Below are positions 8,821 to 16,759 of a stretch of 64,000 bases of DNA, piece by piece. Made by a program: the position numbers and the translations under genes. The stretch is from Corallococcus caeni (GTDB lineage Bacteria > Myxococcota > Myxococcia > Myxococcales > Myxococcaceae). The stretch covers positions 434,001 to 498,000 of the forward strand of contig NZ_BTTW01000001.1 in NCBI RefSeq assembly GCF_036245865.1, read 5' to 3'. Within the stretch, counting starts at the first letter, position 1; every line of letters starts with the position of its first letter. The notes below the pieces were generated by a model. The model did not search any database. It was not told the origin of the DNA and worked only from the letters and a program-made list of their open reading frames with translations.

Positions 8821-11229
8821 ATGTGTCGCGCACTGCTCGGCCTCTTCTGCGCCTGCGCCCTGGCTCTCGCCTCGTGCATGCCTGTGCTGGAAGGCCAGGA
8901 CTACCACCTCGAGGGTCAGGAGGTGCGGCTTACCCTCCTTCATACCTCTGACATCCACTCGCGGCTCATCCCGTACGACTTCACACCGCTGAAGACGGAC
9001 CAGGACCTGGAGCTCATCCCGGAGGCCGGTCCCTTCGGCGGCGCCACGCGCATCGCGTCCATCCTCAAGCGCGAGCGCAAGAAGGGCGACCGCATCCTGC
9101 ACCTGGACTCAGGCGACTGCTTCCAGGGCGCGCCCATCTTCAACGTGAACACGGGCGAGGCGGAGTTCCGCTTCCTGTCCGAGCAGCACCTGGACGCCGC
9201 CGTGGTGGGCAACCACGAGTTCGACGCCGGCGCGCTCAACTTCACCCAGAAGGCGCGCAACTTCGCCAACTTCCCGCTGCTGGCCGCCAACTACTTCTGG
9301 GACGACCCGAAGACGACGGGCACCAACGGCACCGCCATGGTGACCAACCCCTACACCATCAAGACCATCAAGGGTCTGCGGGTGGGCGTCATCGGCATGG
9401 CGAACATCTCCTCGCTCAACTCCATCGTGGAGGGCGGCAACAGCCTGCAGGTGACGCCGCTGGAGCAGAACGAGGCCGCGCGCTCCTACGTGGAGTTGCT
9501 GCGCCCGGTGACGGACCTGATTGTCATCGTCAGCCACCTGGGCCTCACCGAGGACCAGGATCTCATCCAGGGCTACGAGGCCTACTATGAGTACGGCCGC
9601 GCGAAGCCCTTCATCGAGCGCTCGCACGACGCGTGGAAGGTGCTGGAGTGGTTCGGTCCTGAAGGCAACGACAAGTCGGTGGTGCGCGTGCACATCGCGG
9701 GCGTCAGCGGCATGGACGTGGTGCTGGGCGGCCACCTGCACGTGGTGCTCAACCCGCCGCAGCTCGTGACGGACCCCGCCGGCCGCAAGGTCGTGCTGTC
9801 GCACTCGGGCGCGTTCGCCAAGTACGTGGGCCGGCTGGAGCTGGTCGTGAAGATGCCGGCGCGCCTGGGTGAAGGCGAGGGCGCCGAGGTCGTCAGCCAG
9901 GACTACCACGCGTTCCCGGTGGACGCCCTCTGGTGCAACGAGGCGATGCGCAAGTACCGCTTCGACGACAACATCTTCTGGGATCCGGGCAAGTTCATCG
10001 CGGCGCCGGGCGTGCGCGAGGCCATCGCGGAGTGCGGCCGCCAGGAGGACGCGGAGACGACGGACCTGCTCATCCCGTACCTGCTGGGCATGGACGTGAA
10101 GCTGCAGCTCACCTCCATCTTCTCCTATGCCCCGCTCGACGTGCAGCGGCGCAACAACTCCAATGGCGGTGACTCGCCGCTGGGCAACATCGCCGCGGAC
10201 TCCATGCGCAAGCGCAACCGCGTGGAGGCGGAGATGGCGCTCACCAACTCGCTGGGCATCCGCGACAACCTGTACGCGGGCGTCGTCACGCAGGAGGCGA
10301 TGTTCAACGTGTTCCCGTTCGAGAACACCATCAACATCATGTACCTGTCCGGCGTGGAGATGCAGGAGATGTTCGACTTCGTCACCGAGCGCTCCGCGGA
10401 GCGCGGGTGCGTGAGCCAGGCGCAGATCTCCGGCGCCCGCTTCACCATGGACTGCGCCCAGGTGCAGCTCAACGACCTGCGCATCGCGTGCACCCCGGCC
10501 ACGGTGGCCACGGACTGCCCCCAGGCGGACCGCGAGGGCCACGCGCCGTGGACGTGCCTGGAGGACACCTCGGGTTCGCGCTGCTGGGCGCACCCGGGCA
10601 TCGACATCCAGATCAACGGCAAGCCGCTGGACACCAACGGCACGTACAAGGTCGCGGTGAACGACTACATCGCCAAGGGCGGCTCCGGCTTCGCGGTGCT
10701 CAAGCGCAACACCACGCGCATCGAGACGGGCATCAGCCTGCGCGACTCGCTCATCGGCTACATGCAGGGCTTCTGCAGCTGCAAGGACCTGCTCGAGGGC
10801 AAGGAGACGTCCAGCAACGGCACGCGCTGCGGCTCGCTCGTCAACGGCAAGTGGACGGTGGATGAGAAGACGCTGAACTCCTGCAAGGTGTCCAAGGCCT
10901 TTGAAGACGCCCTCAACCGGAAGATGGTTGACCAGGACGGTGCCTGCACCTGCCTGGACATGCTCAAGCTGCCCGCGGACGCCGCGGAGCAGCAGAAGGC
11001 CCTGGCCGCGTGCGGCCGGCCGGACCTGACGAAGGAAACGGCGCTGGCGGAGTGCGCGCTGCCGCAGGGGCCCTACACCGGCCGCTGCACCTGCCGCGAC
11101 CTGCTGGTGGGCGGCAACCCCACCTGCGGTACCGTGACCAACCAGCTGCGCTCGTTCTGTGAGAAGCCCACAGCCATGCCCGTCGCGAGCGCCATCGAGG
11201 ATGGCCGCATCGGGCGGAGGGTGAAGTGA
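8821..11229 (+). CDS. 5'-nucleotidase/metallophosphoesterase-family lipoprotein
   Basis: Probable envelope-anchored nucleotidase or cyclic phosphodiesterase of the UshA/CpdB family, 802 residues. A signal peptide ends in lipobox LASC (Cys19). Calcineurin-like metal motifs follow: HTSDIHS (41-47), LDSGDCFQG, GNHEFD, IVIVSHLG and GGHLHV. A 5'-nucleotidase C-terminal domain follows (RRNNSNGGDSPLGNIAADS, then YKVAVNDYIAKGGSGF). The last ~160 residues are unusual: three Cys motifs CSCKDLL, CTCLDML and CTCRDLL. The stop overlaps the start of the next gene by one base, so translation is probably coupled. Release or anchoring at the outer membrane is inferred, not shown. Confidence 0.88.
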   Translation: MCRALLGLFCACALALASCMPVLEGQDYHLEGQEVRLTLLHTSDIHSRLIPYDFTPLKTDQDLELIPEAGPFGGATRIASILKRERKKGDRILHLDSGDCFQGAPIFNVNTGEAEFRFLSEQHLDAAVVGNHEFDAGALNFTQKARNFANFPLLAANYFWDDPKTTGTNGTAMVTNPYTIKTIKGLRVGVIGMANISSLNSIVEGGNSLQVTPLEQNEAARSYVELLRPVTDLIVIVSHLGLTEDQDLIQGYEAYYEYGRAKPFIERSHDAWKVLEWFGPEGNDKSVVRVHIAGVSGMDVVLGGHLHVVLNPPQLVTDPAGRKVVLSHSGAFAKYVGRLELVVKMPARLGEGEGAEVVSQDYHAFPVDALWCNEAMRKYRFDDNIFWDPGKFIAAPGVREAIAECGRQEDAETTDLLIPYLLGMDVKLQLTSIFSYAPLDVQRRNNSNGGDSPLGNIAADSMRKRNRVEAEMALTNSLGIRDNLYAGVVTQEAMFNVFPFENTINIMYLSGVEMQEMFDFVTERSAERGCVSQAQISGARFTMDCAQVQLNDLRIACTPATVATDCPQADREGHAPWTCLEDTSGSRCWAHPGIDIQINGKPLDTNGTYKVAVNDYIAKGGSGFAVLKRNTTRIETGISLRDSLIGYMQGFCSCKDLLEGKETSSNGTRCGSLVNGKWTVDEKTLNSCKVSKAFEDALNRKMVDQDGACTCLDMLKLPADAAEQQKALAACGRPDLTKETALAECALPQGPYTGRCTCRDLLVGGNPTCGTVTNQLRSFCEKPTAMPVASAIEDGRIGRRVK

Positions 11230-13211
11230 TGAAGCGACTCTTCCTGCTGTCCACGCTGGCCCTGGCGGCCGGCTGCTACACGAAGGAGTCCGAGACGCCC
11301 ACCGGGCTCACCTCGTTCCGCGTGGAGGTCACCAGCATCACCACCGGGGATGCGCCCGGCGCGCTCTTGCCGGTGGTGAACGCGTGCGCCGCGAAGTACG
11401 GCAACGACCAGGCGGCGGTGCCGCCCGCGGTGCGCGGCACGACGGACTGCCCCTACACCCTGCCCCGCACGGACGTGGACATCGGTCTGTCCATCACCGC
11501 GCTGGACGGCAGCGGCGGGGAGATGACGTCCTTCAACGGGCCGGTGTCCTTCCGGGTCATCCCGGGCGACCTCACCGGTGAATACGGCAAGCGCTGGGCC
11601 CAGCTCACCAACGGCAAGGGCACCGGCAGCGTGCGCGTGGCCCACCTGTACGGCGAGACGCACGTCTGGGTGCAGGACCAGGACCTGGAGCTGGACTACG
11701 CGGACGGCGGCGTCGTGGGCGACCTCTCCCAGTTGCCCCAGGAGCCGGCCACGCGCACGTACGCGACGGGCCTGTCCACGGGCATCCGCTTCGAGGAGCC
11801 CGCGCTGGCCACCATCCAGCTGCCGGAGGGCGGCTCGGAGACGAGCGTCTTCGTCAAGCAGTTCATGCGCGTGGGCCGTCCGCCGGAGGCCGGCGAGCCG
11901 CTGACGCAGAACTGCGACCCGGCGGACCCCAACAACGGCAAGCAGATGATGCTGCTGGTGACGGGCACGGACTCCAGCGGCTTCTACGTCACGGACATGA
12001 CGGCCTGCCGCGTGCTGGAGAAGAGCGTCCCCGGCGCGAACATCCAGACTGCGGAGCCGGACGGCTACAACCCCGGCCGCTTCAACAGCATCTACATCTA
12101 CAACTACTCCTTCCCGGAGGGGCTGGACTCCGGCGACCTGCTCTGGACGCTGTCCGGCACGGTGGCGGAGTTCACCAACACCACGCAGATGAGCTTCCCC
12201 GCCTGGACGCTGCGCGAGAACGTGCGCCTGTTGCCCCAGAGCGAGTGGAACAAGTACCTGGACCAGGTGCCGCCGGTGGAGGTGAACGGCCGGCTGTGCG
12301 GCTACAGCAACTCGCCGTACCTGGACGACATCCTGTGTGGCTACAGCTACAAGAACTACAAGATGGAGAGCCTGGAGTCGTCGCTGGTGAAGCTGCGCCG
12401 GGTGAAGTTCCCCAAGGTGTTCCGCAACTGCGACGCCAACGGCAACAACGACATGCCCATGTTCTGCCCGGTGGGCTCCAGCGCGTCGCGCAGCTGGCAG
12501 AACTGCTTCGCGGAGCCGCCGGATGATCCGGACCTGCCGGAGCGCAAGTGCGTCATCGACTGCACGCTGGGCATCGGCGAGTACGCCGGCACCATCTGCG
12601 CGGAGAAGACGACGTACACGAACTTCGGTCAGTTCGTGGTGGAGATGAACGCCACGGGCCCGGCTTCCGCGGGCATGGACGAGTCCGTCCCCGGCCGCAT
12701 CATGAACGTCACGGTGGGCAACACGTCCGTCAAGCCCTCCAAGACGCTGCCCCAGGGCTACCGGCTGAACGTCCTCTGCAACCAGCCGGTGCGCGCGCGC
12801 TTCGGCGACGACACCGTCACGGTGGACCAGACGGGCACGCTCATCCCCGCGAACACCCGCTACGAGTACACCCTGCAGGGCTCCGAGGTGACGGTCGCGC
12901 TGGTGCGCGACGCCGCCGCCACGGCCAACGCCAGCTGCAAGGTCGCGCCGGACACGCGCTCGCGCATCAGCCTGCAGATCAAGGACGCGGTGCCGGACCT
13001 GAACCCGGACTGCAGCGAGAACGACCCTGACGCGGCGAAGGCGCTCCAGTGCAAGCAGCTGCGCGCGGCCACCTTCGACGTCGTGGGCCACCTGAAGCAC
13101 GTGGGTCCCGCGCGTCCGCGCTGGAACGTCCTGCCGCGAGATCAGGACGACCTGTGCTGCTACCCCGGGCCCGGGATGGAGTGCCCGAAGCCCATCAAGC
13201 CGTGCCCGTAG
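11229..13211 (+). CDS. Cys-containing lipoprotein of unknown function
   Basis: 660 residues with a signal peptide and lipobox (LALAAGC, then YTKE), hence a lipid-anchored envelope protein. The N-terminal third has Ig-like/beta-sandwich character (GPVSFRVIPGDLTGEYGKRW, then the HVWVQDQDLELDY region). The middle has many Cys pairs in CDANGNND and CVIDCTLGIGEYAGTIC contexts that suggest disulfides in the periplasm or cell surface. No enzymatic motif is recognised. ATG 11229 overlaps the preceding stop by one base. A strong inverted repeat follows before the barrel gene. Its genetic tie to a nucleotidase and a barrel suggests a joint envelope function. Confidence 0.75.
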   Translation: MKRLFLLSTLALAAGCYTKESETPTGLTSFRVEVTSITTGDAPGALLPVVNACAAKYGNDQAAVPPAVRGTTDCPYTLPRTDVDIGLSITALDGSGGEMTSFNGPVSFRVIPGDLTGEYGKRWAQLTNGKGTGSVRVAHLYGETHVWVQDQDLELDYADGGVVGDLSQLPQEPATRTYATGLSTGIRFEEPALATIQLPEGGSETSVFVKQFMRVGRPPEAGEPLTQNCDPADPNNGKQMMLLVTGTDSSGFYVTDMTACRVLEKSVPGANIQTAEPDGYNPGRFNSIYIYNYSFPEGLDSGDLLWTLSGTVAEFTNTTQMSFPAWTLRENVRLLPQSEWNKYLDQVPPVEVNGRLCGYSNSPYLDDILCGYSYKNYKMESLESSLVKLRRVKFPKVFRNCDANGNNDMPMFCPVGSSASRSWQNCFAEPPDDPDLPERKCVIDCTLGIGEYAGTICAEKTTYTNFGQFVVEMNATGPASAGMDESVPGRIMNVTVGNTSVKPSKTLPQGYRLNVLCNQPVRARFGDDTVTVDQTGTLIPANTRYEYTLQGSEVTVALVRDAAATANASCKVAPDTRSRISLQIKDAVPDLNPDCSENDPDAAKALQCKQLRAATFDVVGHLKHVGPARPRWNVLPRDQDDLCCYPGPGMECPKPIKPCP

Positions 13212-13241
13212 TCGCCATTCATCTTTGAGCAGTCGCATTGA

Positions 13242-13266
13242 GCGCCCCGGCGAGAAGCCGGGGCGC
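13242..13266 (+). other. intercistronic 10-bp perfect hairpin
   Basis: GCGCCCCGGC (13242-13251), loop GAGAA, GCCGGGGCGC (13257-13266), between the lipoprotein gene and the barrel gene. There is no T-tract after it, so it may be an attenuator or an mRNA-stabilising element rather than a full terminator. Confidence 0.6.
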
Positions 13267-13307
13267 AGGGAGGAGCGGTCTCCCCCGGACCGCTTCCTGG
13301 AGGGAAT

Positions 13308-14840
13308 TTGAAAACGTTGCAGACGCTGGCCCTGGCGGGCCTGACTACCCTTTCCGCGCCCGCTTGGGCCGGGGACTTCGTGGACACCCGTTTGTCGTTC
13401 GTCTTCGCGGACGACAACGTGCTGGCGGGCGCGGGAGAGACGACTCCCAACAGCCCCAACGCGCGCTTTGGCGCGGGCAACCAGAACACGCAGTTCTACG
13501 ACAACTTCAACACCAAGTTCTCCGGCTTCGAGTCGCTGTCGAACGTCGTGCTCTACAAGCGCATGCCGGCGTTCTTCGAGGGCCTCACCACGGAGGCGGC
13601 CCTCACGCTGCTGGTGCTGGAGCGTCCGTCCGGTGGTGTCGACATCCTGGACAACTCCAGCTACGTGCGCCTGAACTACCAGCCGCCCGGCTGGGGTGAG
13701 AAGGAAGGCATCTCGCTCACCGGCTTCCCGGTGTCCGCGGACCGCTTCCGTCTGGGCTACGCGTACCGCATCTCCTGGGGCGGCAGCCCCATCTTCACCA
13801 ACCGCGCTGGCGCGGCCGGTGTGCCGGGCGCCAAGCTGCAGCTGACGCGCGACCGCTGGTACGCGTACCTGGGCGGCAAGACGGCGCTGGTGCTCAACGA
13901 CCTCATCCTGGAGCAGGAGACGCTCTACGGCGTGATGGCCGGCGCGGGCTGGGACATCCTGGAGACGCTGCGCGTGGAAGCGGGCGGCGGCTACTTCCAG
14001 AAGGGCATCGTCCCGGGCCTGGCGAACCAGTCCATCGAGGCGGGCGTCAACGCGGCCGGTGTTTCCGGCCAGGTCGTCTACCACGTGGGCGTGCCGGTGG
14101 GCACGAGCGTGGACTTCCGGCTCTACAAGAACGACCCGGAAATCTACCAGCGCTTCTTCGCGCCGGAGCAGTACCCGGGTGGCCTGTCGTACTCCCTCTC
14201 GCTGGAGGGCAGCTACCTGACGCAGACCCTGCAGGACCCGGACAAGTTCGGCGCCACCAAGCCCCAGGGGGCCGTGGCGCTCGCCTTCCAGGGCCGCGCG
14301 AAGTTGAACCGGTTCCGCTTCAACGCGCTGGCGCTGGTGCGCAGCCTGTCCTTCATCCAGTTCGACGTGCCGGGCTTCCCCCCGTTCCAGGACTTCCCCA
14401 CGGGCACGGTCCTGAAGCCGGAAGTCTTCGGCGCGCTGGGCGTGGACTACAACATCGCGAGCCTGCACCTGACGCCGGGCTTCATCTTCGGCGCGCAGCA
14501 GCCGGCGTCCTTCCGCAGCCCGGTCCCGCTCGTGGGCGGCAGCAACCCGCCCCCCAGCCTCACCGGCACGCGCACGGTGGTGGTGCGTGACGCCAACCAG
14601 CTGAGCATCCTGCCCAGCACCTGCGGCGGCTCCAACGCCTGCGAGGCGGAGCTCATCTGGTCCGCCAAGGCCACCTTCCGGTGGGACCTGTCGGAGACGG
14701 TCGCGGCGGTCGGCGAGGTCTACTACACGTACGACACCAACCGGACCACGTTCGAGGACGACGTGACGGGCATCGCGCAGCCGAACTTCGAGAAGCCGCA
14801 CGCGCTGGGCTTCAACACGCTGCTGCAGGCGCGCTTCTAG
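13308..14840 (+). CDS. probable outer-membrane beta-barrel protein
   Basis: 510 residues from a TTG start just after GGAGGG (13299-13304). The signal peptide (MKTLQTLALAGLTTLSAPAWA) is cleaved after AWA. The mature part alternates short hydrophobic/aromatic strands with Gly/Asn-rich turns throughout (for example EAALTLLVLERPSGG and FRLGYAYRISWGG) and ends in a strand closing with Phe (NTLLQARF), the usual C-terminal signature for BAM-assembled barrels. No specific porin family is recognised. It is third in the operon with two lipoproteins and is followed by a clear terminator hairpin. Confidence 0.75.
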   Translation: MKTLQTLALAGLTTLSAPAWAGDFVDTRLSFVFADDNVLAGAGETTPNSPNARFGAGNQNTQFYDNFNTKFSGFESLSNVVLYKRMPAFFEGLTTEAALTLLVLERPSGGVDILDNSSYVRLNYQPPGWGEKEGISLTGFPVSADRFRLGYAYRISWGGSPIFTNRAGAAGVPGAKLQLTRDRWYAYLGGKTALVLNDLILEQETLYGVMAGAGWDILETLRVEAGGGYFQKGIVPGLANQSIEAGVNAAGVSGQVVYHVGVPVGTSVDFRLYKNDPEIYQRFFAPEQYPGGLSYSLSLEGSYLTQTLQDPDKFGATKPQGAVALAFQGRAKLNRFRFNALALVRSLSFIQFDVPGFPPFQDFPTGTVLKPEVFGALGVDYNIASLHLTPGFIFGAQQPASFRSPVPLVGGSNPPPSLTGTRTVVVRDANQLSILPSTCGGSNACEAELIWSAKATFRWDLSETVAAVGEVYYTYDTNRTTFEDDVTGIAQPNFEKPHALGFNTLLQARF

Positions 14841-14871
14841 CCCACCCTGCCCTCCTGGCTGTCACCCGCGG

Positions 14872-14899
14872 GGCCCGCCGTTTCCACACGGCGGGCCCT
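14872..14899 (+). terminator. rho-independent terminator of the envelope operon
   Basis: Perfect 10-bp stem GGGCCCGCCG (14872-14881) and CGGCGGGCCC (14890-14899) with an 8-nt loop, followed by TTCGTGTTTCT on the plus strand, 31 bp after the barrel gene stop. Confidence 0.75.
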
Positions 14900-14920
14900 T
14901 CGTGTTTCTGGAGGGCCTGG

Positions 14921-16759
14921 CTAGAAGGCGGACGTCATCCGCACCACCTCGTCGAAGGCGGTGAGGCCCTGCGCCAGCTTGCGCACGGCGGCCTCGCGCA
15001 GGGTGCGCATGCCGCTCTTGCGCGCGGCCTGCACCAGCTGCTCGTGGGGCGCCTCGCGGGCGATGAGCTCGCGCACCTCGCGGGTGGTGGAGACGATTTC
15101 GAAGACGCCGGTGCGGCCGGAGTAGCCGGTGCCGCGGCAGCGCACGCACCCCGCCCCCCTGGACAGCTTCACCCCGCCGGGCAGCAGCGGCAGGGGGGCC
15201 TGGAGGGCCAGCAATTCGTCCGCCGTGAGCACCGCCTCCTCCGAGCAGTGCACGCAGACGCGGCGCAGGAGGCGCTGGGCCATGACGCCCAGCAGGCTCT
15301 GCGCCAGGAGGAAGGCCGGCACGCCCAGGTCCTTCATGCGCGCCACCGCGCCCAGCGCGTCGTTGGTGTGCAGCGTGGAGAGCACCAGGTGGCCGGTGAG
15401 CGCGGCCTGGAGCGCGTTCTCCGCCGTCTCCGCGTCCCGGATTTCGCCCACCATGATGACGTCCGGGTCCTGGCGCAGGATGTGGCGCAGCGCCCCCGCG
15501 AAGTCCAGGCCCACCTTGGGCTGCACCTGCACCTGGTTGAAGGTGTCCCACACCATTTCGATGGGGTCCTCAATCGTGGTGACGTTGACGTCCGGCCCCG
15601 CCACCGCCTTGAGCGCGGAGTAGAGCGTCGTCGTCTTGCCGCTGCCCGTGGGGCCCGTCACCAGGATGAGGCCGTGGGGCTGGTCAATCCAGGACTCGAA
15701 GTGGCCCTTCTCGTCCGGCTCGAAGCCCAGCTGGGCGATGTCCTGCACCAGCGTCTCCGGGTCGAAGATGCGGATGACGACCTTCTCGCCGAAGGCGGTG
15801 GGCAGCGTGGAGACGCGGAGCTCCACCTCGCGGCCGTCGCGCTCCGTCTTGATGCGGCCGTCCTGGGGGCGGCGCTTCTCGGAGATGTCGATGCGCGCCA
15901 GCATCTTCACGCGCGACACGATGGGCGGGTGCACCTGCGCCGGCAGCGAGTACACCGGGTGGAGCACGCCGTCGATGCGCAGGCGCACCACGGCGGTGGC
16001 CCGCTTGGGTTCGATGTGGATGTCCGACGCGCGGTTGTCGAAGGCGTAGCGCAGGAGGTAGTCCACCGCCTGCACCACCGGCCGGTCCGACGCCTCCAGC
16101 TCCTGCGTGCCGCTGAGCGACACCAGCTGCTCGAAGTTGGCGACCTGCGATTGCGAGTCGCTGAAGTCGTCCGCGGCCTTCGCCAGCGTCTTCTTGAAGC
16201 CGTAGATGTCCGCGATGGAGCGCAGGATGTCCGTCTTCGCGGACAGCACCGGCTCCACCGGCTCGCCGGTGAGGCGGTGGAAGGACTCGAAGAGCTCGCG
16301 GTCGAAGGGGTTGGCCACCGCCACGCGCAGCCGCCCCTGTTCGGTGCGCTCCAGGGGCAGCAGCACGTGCTTCTGCGCGTAGGGCCGGGACACCGTGCGG
16401 GTGGCCAGCGCCATGTCCATCTTCAGCGGATCCAGCTTGCGGTAGGCCAGCCCTGAAGCGCGCGCGGCGGCCTCCGTCACGCGGTCCTCGTCCAGCACGC
16501 CCCGCCCTCCCGGCGCGGGGATCTGGAAGGCCGCCACCACCTCCACGGGCGACACGTCGTAGCGGGCGGAGTCCTTGCCCGTTCCGCCCTGCGCCTTGAG
16601 GACGCGGGCGCGCGCGGCGGGCTCTCGCGCCAGCACCTCCTGCGCCTGCTGAGGGGTCAGCAGGCGCTGGGCCACCAGGGCTTCCAGCAGGAAGCCCAGG
16701 GTGAAGTCCGTGGCGCCGCGCGAGGGGCCGCTGCTTCCGGGGGGAGCCGCCTGGGTCAA
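14921..16759 (-). CDS. GspE/PilB-family secretion ATPase
   Basis: Cytoplasmic hexameric ATPase of the type II secretion/type IV pilus assembly class, 612 residues. The start is a TTG at 16759, preceded by AAGGAGG five bases upstream and overlapping the TGA of the previous gene. It has an N-terminal MshEN/T2SSE_N-like domain (about 20-180), an Asp-box region ending RRPQDGRI, Walker A GPTGSGKTTT (near 368), Walker B DPDVIMVGEIRD, a His box (LSTLHTNDA), and the paired CVHC/CVRC zinc motif near 503 and 543. No other secretion or pilus genes are adjacent. The only partner is the secreted MYXO-CTERM protein, so its machine is encoded elsewhere or it is an orphan paralogue. Confidence 0.88.
   Translation of the reverse strand: MTQAAPPGSSGPSRGATDFTLGFLLEALVAQRLLTPQQAQEVLAREPAARARVLKAQGGTGKDSARYDVSPVEVVAAFQIPAPGGRGVLDEDRVTEAAARASGLAYRKLDPLKMDMALATRTVSRPYAQKHVLLPLERTEQGRLRVAVANPFDRELFESFHRLTGEPVEPVLSAKTDILRSIADIYGFKKTLAKAADDFSDSQSQVANFEQLVSLSGTQELEASDRPVVQAVDYLLRYAFDNRASDIHIEPKRATAVVRLRIDGVLHPVYSLPAQVHPPIVSRVKMLARIDISEKRRPQDGRIKTERDGREVELRVSTLPTAFGEKVVIRIFDPETLVQDIAQLGFEPDEKGHFESWIDQPHGLILVTGPTGSGKTTTLYSALKAVAGPDVNVTTIEDPIEMVWDTFNQVQVQPKVGLDFAGALRHILRQDPDVIMVGEIRDAETAENALQAALTGHLVLSTLHTNDALGAVARMKDLGVPAFLLAQSLLGVMAQRLLRRVCVHCSEEAVLTADELLALQAPLPLLPGGVKLSRGAGCVRCRGTGYSGRTGVFEIVSTTREVRELIAREAPHEQLVQAARKSGMRTLREAAVRKLAQGLTAFDEVVRMTSAF

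Noticed and set aside
11073-14801. 1242-residue open frame on the minus strand
   Set aside because: It lies antisense to two well-supported envelope genes, is dominated by Arg/His/Ala/Gly/Val composition typical of GC-rich shadow frames, and has no domain.
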